Part shown: piece by piece, positions 17,720-22,512 of the stretch | How the letters are laid out: each line of letters opens with the position of its first letter | Numbering within the stretch: the first letter of the stretch is position 1 | Assembly: GCA_001586965.3 (NCBI GenBank) | Contig: LUCW03001963.1 | Coordinates: forward strand, 1 to 22,512 | DNA length: 22,512 bases | Direction of reading: 5' to 3' | Source of the DNA: Sphaeroforma sirkka | Lineage: Eukaryota > Opisthokonta > Ichthyosporea > Ichthyophonida | The notes under the pieces: model-generated | Database searches by the model: none | Told to the model about the DNA's origin: nothing | Seen by the model: the letters and a program-made list of their open reading frames with translations, nothing else | Translations under genes and position numbers: made by a program

Positions 17720-18240
17720 AAAACGATGGACTCACCTTGTATCTGGAGGGAGGTTCAATGCGTACAATAATGGTATGCTCCCACGGATACTTGCCACAGG
17801 CCTGCTTGCCATATTTGAGGGATAAGTAGAGAGTCCTACTCCATCGTTGATCAGAGCAATGGAAACCACGACGCTCGTGTATTCAACGACAAGCATATCG
17901 TTGCAAATGCTCTATCCGCCAAGACCTTGCGCAGTACCTTACAGTACTGTCGGAGCTGAGCGTTGTGGCCTGGTCGAAGAAATCCAGGTACAGCTTTCAA
18001 CAATATGCTTAGAACACAGCGGGGAAGATAATATCTGCCGTACCCTCATGAACGCGACTCCACATGCCTGATAGCTTGTTTAATTCACTTGGTACATATG
18101 TACTTTTGAAATTAAATTGTGCAATGATGCGGTGCCATCGTTGCAGCATAATTTTCAATTAACCGTGTATTCATATGTATCAGCGCCATGTGTACGGTAA
18201 ATCGCTGCCCGATCAAGAAAGCAGGATGTGGTTTAAGATC
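17720..18240 (-). pseudogene. Fragment D: Dam-like domain
   Basis: Directly before the integrase on the - strand. It begins with GQRFTVHMALIHMNTRL (compare FGRFTVDLLA..ARNA in C), with the Asp now His. Then come HNAQLRQYCKVLRKVLADRA and FATICLSLNTRASWFPLL (compare SITICVPYYPNATWFP), and the end GKQACGKYPWEHTIIVRI matches SIKKTPWKHTIVCRI in B. It has stops, and the NPP motif is lost. This is the fourth occurrence of the domain in front of an integrase in this window. Confidence 0.6.
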
Positions 18241-18433
18241 TAGAGTAATAAGCTATGTAAATACTTATATATATATTTTTTGAAAGTAGTTAGGTATAGA
18301 AATACTCCTCACTTTCGTGAGTCTAGCATTGTTTGCTTGTTATTTCCAGTTCTACTCGTTTGTTAGTGTATACGCCCACACGTCATGGACTTCAGGAGTT
18401 TCTCTTTGTGAGGAGAATCCAAGAACTTAAGTC

Positions 18434-18640
18434 CTAGACAAGAATGCTTTGTATTCTTTTCAGCTTCAGGAAAGGGGTTATTTCATCTTCCTGGTTTGTA
18501 TTTAGGCGTTTACGCCATTTCTTATTTATACCCTTTAAGTAATCGGGATTTTCAAAATCCGATGACGTACAGCTATATACCTCTTTGTTATGATGTCTTG
18601 TAGTATGTAATTCCGTTAACCCAAGATTTTCTGAACTCTT
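18434..18640 (-). pseudogene. Fragment E: integrase C-terminal (chromodomain-like) end
   Basis: Within an open frame, DFENPDYLKGINKKWRKRLN and the following acidic stretch align with SRDFLRIFNKNWNERLHKNT at the end of element B's chromodomain-like part. The preceding part (to 18736) has no clear match. On the - strand it lies upstream of fragment D, so it belongs to another copy or a rearrangement. Confidence 0.5.
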
Positions 18641-18736
18641 GTTGTTCAAGAGGTGTAGTATTGTCATATGTACGACAGAGTTTTTTCTGGCCACGTGGTA
18701 CACGAGAGAACCCCACATTAGTTGCGCTTGGTCCAT

Positions 18737-19349
18737 CTACATTATTAGTTTCATATCTACCTTACTTCCCATCATGAACAGAGGATACATAAGGACATAG
18801 TAAGAACAGAACTTACCAGTGTCCGAATATATCGGCAATATGGGAACACAATCACCCTTCTGTTACGGAAGACTTGTTTCTTCTACTTAGACCAGCGACC
18901 TTACGCTCTTAAAAGTACAAAGTTTCGCTTATCTTCAAGTACTAGAATATAATCTTATGTACTCTAATCTAGTATTTGCAACCACTTCAGTGACTGAGCC
19001 TAAAGATGCAAGCTACTGTGATCGTAAAATCTTCCCAGAGAACGACGAATTCAGAACCCGTCTCGCCTTCTGGGAGATGAGAACATTTCACAATCATCAA
19101 ATCATAGTTCTGTGTGTGGTTTCTCATACTCGGGAACACATCGCCATAAGTTTTTAGGGGTTTATGGTTTCAGAATTTAAACCTACAAGTGCTTGCGCCT
19201 TATATCATGTTCAGTGCTCTTCGTTCACATGCTTTCGTAAATAGACATGAGGAAATAATCATGTTCTCCAAATGTACAACAAAGCTTTCGTTATTCTAAA
19301 TAAAAGTATATGCTTACTACAAGCTCGTGAAATATAAATACATTTCTGT
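18737..19349. other. No gene recognised
   Basis: A 66-codon open frame at 18957-19157 (+) has no familiar motif and no support from a second copy in the window. The rest is AT-rich with frequent stops. It separates the transposon cluster from the ketopantoate reductase gene, and the 3' untranslated region of that gene would lie at its right end. Confidence 0.4.
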
Positions 19350-19732
19350 TCAAGTATAGCCATACAGACATGCAATCCAGATACTATCCACTCGTGGATG
19401 TCTGAAAATCGCCCAAAAACATATAGGTGCATAGCTGTCCGCCTCAGTAGTGTATTGCATCTGTTCCACCCTTTTATTCTCGAGCGCGCACAAACCCTCG
19501 TACACCTTCATAATCTCAGGCAGTCTACACCCCACTCTGTGCGCTTCTGTCAGGACGTTCGTGTAGATAGCCTCGATCTCCATGGGTCGGTTGGTATGGT
19601 AGTCCGCCTTCATACTTGGCGCATACGATGCCAATCCCTTGGCACTAGCAATCATGTCTTGTAAAAACCCTGCAGGCATCTCGATGTTGTCGATGCACTT
19701 GGCGGCTGTGATCACCTCCTTCATGATCGCCT
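19350..19732 (-). CDS. Ketopantoate reductase (PanE/ApbA family), last exon
   Basis: This encodes the C-terminal half of the ApbA_C helical domain: AIMKEVITAAKCIDN, then SMKADYHTNRPMEIEAIYTN and EAHRVGCRLPEIMKVYEGL. In the family this is the SMxxDxxxGRxTEIDxINGxxVxxAxxxGxxxP block, and its Glu (here in MEIE) corresponds to the catalytic E256 of E. coli PanE. The 3' splice site GGTAG at 19737-19733 gives a frame that joins the preceding exon. The stop is TGA 19352-19350. The ~30 residues after ENKRVEQ match nothing and may be a lineage-specific tail or read-through into an unrecognised 3' intron. The enzyme makes pantoate with NADPH in CoA synthesis. Confidence 0.82.
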
Positions 19733-19927
19733 CTACCCTGGCACACGAAACTGCTCAACGAAAATCATACCGGATGTTAAAAGAAAAAATAGCGATGTTT
19801 GTACAATAAAAATAGTGGATTCATATGTTCGTGCAACAAAAGTAAGGGGCTCACTTCCGAACCAGCGATCAAATACATGTATGTACATATATCAATCTAA
19901 TTATATATATAAATATACAAATATATA

Positions 19928-19976
<49 letters not shown>

Positions 19977-19994
19977 ATAAAAACACACACACAC

Positions 19995-20026
<32 letters not shown>

Positions 20027-20210
20027 GCACGCATGCACACACACATATATATATATGTATGTACATATATACATGCACACGCACACACACACACATATAT
20101 ATATGTATATGTATATATTCACTCACACACACGCGCACACGCACAATACGCACACACACACACGCATATACACACACGCACGCGCGCACACACGCACACA
20201 CACACACACG

Positions 20211-20264
<54 letters not shown>

Positions 20265-20922
20265 CAGACAAACAAACATACATACATACATACATACATA
20301 CATACGTGCATATATATATATATATACATATGAGTATATAAGGTGTTTGTTTGACCATACGCAATAAATGCACCACGGCAAACACAACGGCTAATTCAGT
20401 TTCACGGCTGTCTACTGTCTCATGGATACGGCTGCCAAGGGCTGCGATATAGTTGCAGCATACTTCTCTACTATGGCGGTCTGATTCCAGCACATCGTTA
20501 AGGAAAGTGACCCAAGCATGCTGGTCGATGCAGACACCAATTAACAGAGTTGTATTCGTGGGGCTAACAAATTGATAGAACACACGTGTAGCTGCGTGGG
20601 AAATGCGCATTTGTATTTGAATTGCGAATATATACACATACGTTTGTTATTAGTATACTGGTACGTCACATTCTTGTTGGTTACGATTACACACGTACAC
20701 CGTTGTTAGCCAGTAATACATACGCAAACGTATACGCATATCAAATACTAATACAAACACAGACCCTGGTCAATCCTTACTACACCTCCATACTCTTGAT
20801 AGTCCTGATACACATACACTCCCATTCCCTTGATCGTCACGCATACATATACACACCATTCTCGGCCATCCATATCCACATATCTCATCATTTAGGAATA
20901 ATTCAATACTACACCTCCATAC
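19733..20922 (-). other. Intron of the ketopantoate reductase gene (proposed)
   Basis: Starts GTATGG (20922 down) and ends GGTAG (19733). The phases of both ends fit (one base before, two after), giving an uninterrupted protein across the join. It is 1190 bp long and contains the microsatellite block, a decayed copy of the 5' splice site surroundings (20777-20798), and an unexplained ~87-codon non-repetitive open stretch at about 20345-20605 (- strand). Confidence 0.65.
19890..20340. repeat. Microsatellite block (AT)n, (CA)n/(TG)n, (CATA)n
   Basis: About 450 bp of simple repeats: (AT)n at about 19931-19966, GT then CA tracts at 19967-20008, more CA, TA and CG-containing CA tracts to 20243, (TA)n, then (CATA)n at about 20277-20305. 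Long open frames in all directions here encode only His-Thr or Val-Cys repeats and are not genes. Confidence 0.97.
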
Positions 20923-21339
20923 TTTTGTTGCCCATTATCTGGTCCGTCTTTGCATCTAGCAGCACACTCAGCCCACTCATGGGGATGTTCCACACCAGCT
21001 TGTACCATCGCGCCTTTATCGAATCATCATCTATGACTACTTCCACACCGGCCTCTCCGAGGTCCTCCGCCAGCACACGCATAGCCTCCTGTACCGTGTC
21101 GTCCACGGGGTCGTGTCTACTGTAGTTGACGGAGTGTGTGTCCCCATGCATCGGCTCCGCTATACCCAAAGGCTTGTACTGGGGTGTCTTGTGATCCGCC
21201 TGTGCGTGTGTATGTTGGTGTGTTGGTGTCGAGTGGAACGCACCCACAGTCAGCTTTCCATAATCCAGGTGTGTGATGACCCCAGACGTATTCTTCTGGG
21301 ATACAATGAACGCCAGCCCGCCAGCGATGTTTCGCACTG
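20923..21339 (-). CDS. Ketopantoate reductase, middle exon
   Basis: This covers the end of the Rossmann-like domain and the start of ApbA_C: RNIAGGLAFIVSQKNTSGVI and HLDYGKLTVGAF (family: G-x-AF..........GxVxHxxxGxxxxG), then LGEAGVEVVIDDDSIKARWY and KLVWNIPMSGLSVLLDAKT. The WYKLVWN Lys and Asn correspond to K176 and N180 of E. coli PanE. Many relatives have NIPFNGLSV; the second Asn is Ser here. Between VGAF and EAMRVLAED lies an insert of about 50 residues rich in His, Thr, Pro and Asp, not usual in the family. Exon borders were chosen by frame and AG/GT: CAACAG before 21339, GTATGG after 20923. Confidence 0.86.
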
Positions 21340-21550
21340 CTGTTGCAAACGGGGTCTGGCCAGGCGTGAGTGTGCGGTTCTTACACATATTGATATTCTC
21401 CCAACCCAAGCAAAACCCTTTGCTTGGTCAGGCATTTATCTACGCCGCATCCCGACCGAATCAAGACCACAGTACGTATTGTGGTGCATCAGAGGCGGCA
21501 GTAGTTGGCATACACACCATACGGTACAATATACAATTACATACAAACAC
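21340..21550 (-). other. Intron with decayed copy of upstream exon sequence (proposed)
   Basis: 211 bp from GTGTTTGT (21550 down) to GCAACAG (21340). Inside, at 21484-21504, is a 21-bp block nearly identical to exon sequence at 21654-21674 (20 of 21). On the - strand the surroundings still read QLLPPLMHHNT, compare FHLLPPLMHDK in the exon, so it is the remnant of a local duplication. Confidence 0.6.
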
Positions 21551-21750
21551 TTTCTTCAAGTACCTTCGTCTCCGAATCCAAGTCAGCCAATTGTTTGGCC
21601 AGGTCCTTCTCGAGGCCGTAACCATTCTGCACTAGGATCACAGTGCTCTTGTCGTGCATCAGAGGCGGTAGTAGATGGAATAGCTTATGGTTACTCGTGG
21701 TCTTAAGACATACTAAAATGCTGTCGCATTTACCCATGTCTTTGACATCC
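21551..21750 (-). CDS. Ketopantoate reductase, upstream exon
   Basis: It encodes the later part of the N-terminal Rossmann domain: DVKDMGKCDSILVCLKTTSN, then HLLPPLMHDKSTVILVQNGY and GLEKDLAKQL. The family pattern is D-xVLVxxKT......L..L.......VxxxQNG, and the Lys of LKT and the Asn of QNG contact substrate and cofactor in known structures. The 3' splice site CGCAG at 21755-21751 fits. The exon(s) with the GxGxxG NADPH-binding start were not found in 21929-22512 and are probably further right. Confidence 0.83.
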
Positions 21751-21848
21751 CTGCGATGTAGTATAATGAGACAGTGAATATGTTTATTCCAGGATGAACT
21801 TACTTGAGGATATGTCTCTATTAATTGTATATGCAAAGGGAGCGTGCT

Positions 21849-21907
21849 TCCTTGTGGCCATAAGGCACACCAGAATGGTATTGTATCTACCCATGTCTTT
21901 GACATTT
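21849..21907 (-). pseudogene. Duplicate of the start of the upstream ketopantoate reductase exon
   Basis: Behind a matching 3' splice site (CGCAG at 21912-21908) the - strand reads NVKDMGRYNTILVCLMATRK in the same phase, against DVKDMGKCDSILVCLKTTSN in the exon at 21750. The intron end before it is duplicated too (TCACTGTCTCAT). The conserved Lys is Met. It ends without an obvious 5' splice site. It could be a decayed duplicate or a mutually exclusive exon; decay seems more likely. Confidence 0.6.
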
Positions 21908-21928
21908 CTGCGTCATGAGACAGTGAAT

Positions 21929-22512
21929 TCATCACTATCAGAATGAATTTATGTAGCGAGGATAAGTCGCTATTCATTGTTTATGTTTCGGTGTTAACAA
22001 GCTGGTTATGTATTGTCTACAGAGTGTAGCTCTGGACAATACGGTTGCATATGACCATATCCTTGGCACCTTGACACAGCAAGATAGCAAACCGTCACTT
22101 TCATTTAAGTATGTGTTTCAACAACATTGTCTGCCAATGAATCAGTGGGCGTACATCATTTGTTTAAGAGTTTGCGGTTACATTCAGGTTTTCAGGTGTA
22201 GGGGTTTAGATTTAATGTTACATCACTAGCATCTATGTACGTGTTTCCAACATTGTCAGTGTACGAGTTAGTGAGTGTACATCGTCTGTACCTGACAACC
22301 TCAAGATAGTTTAAATTCTCAACATCACCAAAACCCGTGACAGCAGTACCCTGAAATCAGCGTGTATAACAATCTGCTTAACATTAAAACGGTTCGCTGC
22401 ACAAAAGAGATAGCTACAGTTTCATTGCATGAGAATGTTATACAGATAACTTTGTCACTATGGACGTCACCATATAAGCATTTATGACGAAGGCAACTGG
22501 TACGATCCATTC
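21929..22512. other. No exon recognised; contains a local imperfect duplication
   Basis: Probably intron of the same gene. 22110-22165 and 22234-22290 look like two diverged copies (TGTTTCAACAACATTGTCTG / TGTTTCCAACATTGTCAGTG, then GTACATCATTTG / GTACATCGTCTG). A 61-codon - strand frame reaching the window edge shows no Rossmann motif. Confidence 0.4.

Noticed and set aside
19897-20387. Several open frames over 65 codons on both strands in the simple-repeat block
   Set aside because: They translate only to His-Thr, Tyr-Ile or Val-Cys repeats; any frame through CA or AT dinucleotide repeats is open by composition.

Overview
The window is eukaryotic and dominated by transposons. It has no bacterial-style operons. 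About 15 kb on the left consists of LTR retrotransposons of the Ty3/gypsy type inserted into one another. About 3 kb on the right carries exons of an intron-containing metabolic gene. Stop codons behave as in the standard code. The species cannot be read from the sequence; a microbial eukaryote with spliceosomal introns and a repeat-rich genome fits.

Layout, 1-15528: three levels of nesting. Element C (+ strand, 10937-15528) is the oldest host, and its 5' part lies left of the window. Element A (- strand) was inserted into the gag of C; its 5' LTR and gag start occupy 9117-10936, its middle occupies 1-2893, and its 3' end lies left of the window. Element B (+ strand, 2894-9116, same family as A) was inserted into the gag of A. 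It has two ~596-bp LTRs and a 4-bp target duplication, TCGT. B has lost almost all of its reverse transcriptase and RNase H through one internal deletion. All three elements carry frameshifts or stops and look dead.

The most notable point is the order of pol domains. Families A/B and C, and a fragment D on the - strand (17150-18240), all carry a domain between RNase H and the integrase that resembles phage-type Dam DNA adenine methyltransferases (FxxDxFAS..N, then WxNPP, then a hydrophobic strand ending in P, then W). Such a domain is known from tyrosine-recombinase DIRS-like retrotransposons. Here it sits in elements with a DDE integrase and a chromodomain-like C-terminus.

15151-16735 is a patchwork of C-family LTR and leader pieces in both orientations. 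16735-18736 holds - strand fragments of further related elements (D, E). 18737-19349 shows nothing recognisable.

19350-21750 (- strand) holds three exons of a ketopantoate reductase (PanE/ApbA family, NADPH-dependent reduction of 2-dehydropantoate to pantoate, vitamin B5/CoA synthesis). The Rossmann N-terminal exon(s) lie to the right of the window or were not recognised. Its introns contain a large CA/TG-AT microsatellite block and several short local duplications, including a decayed or alternative copy of part of an exon.
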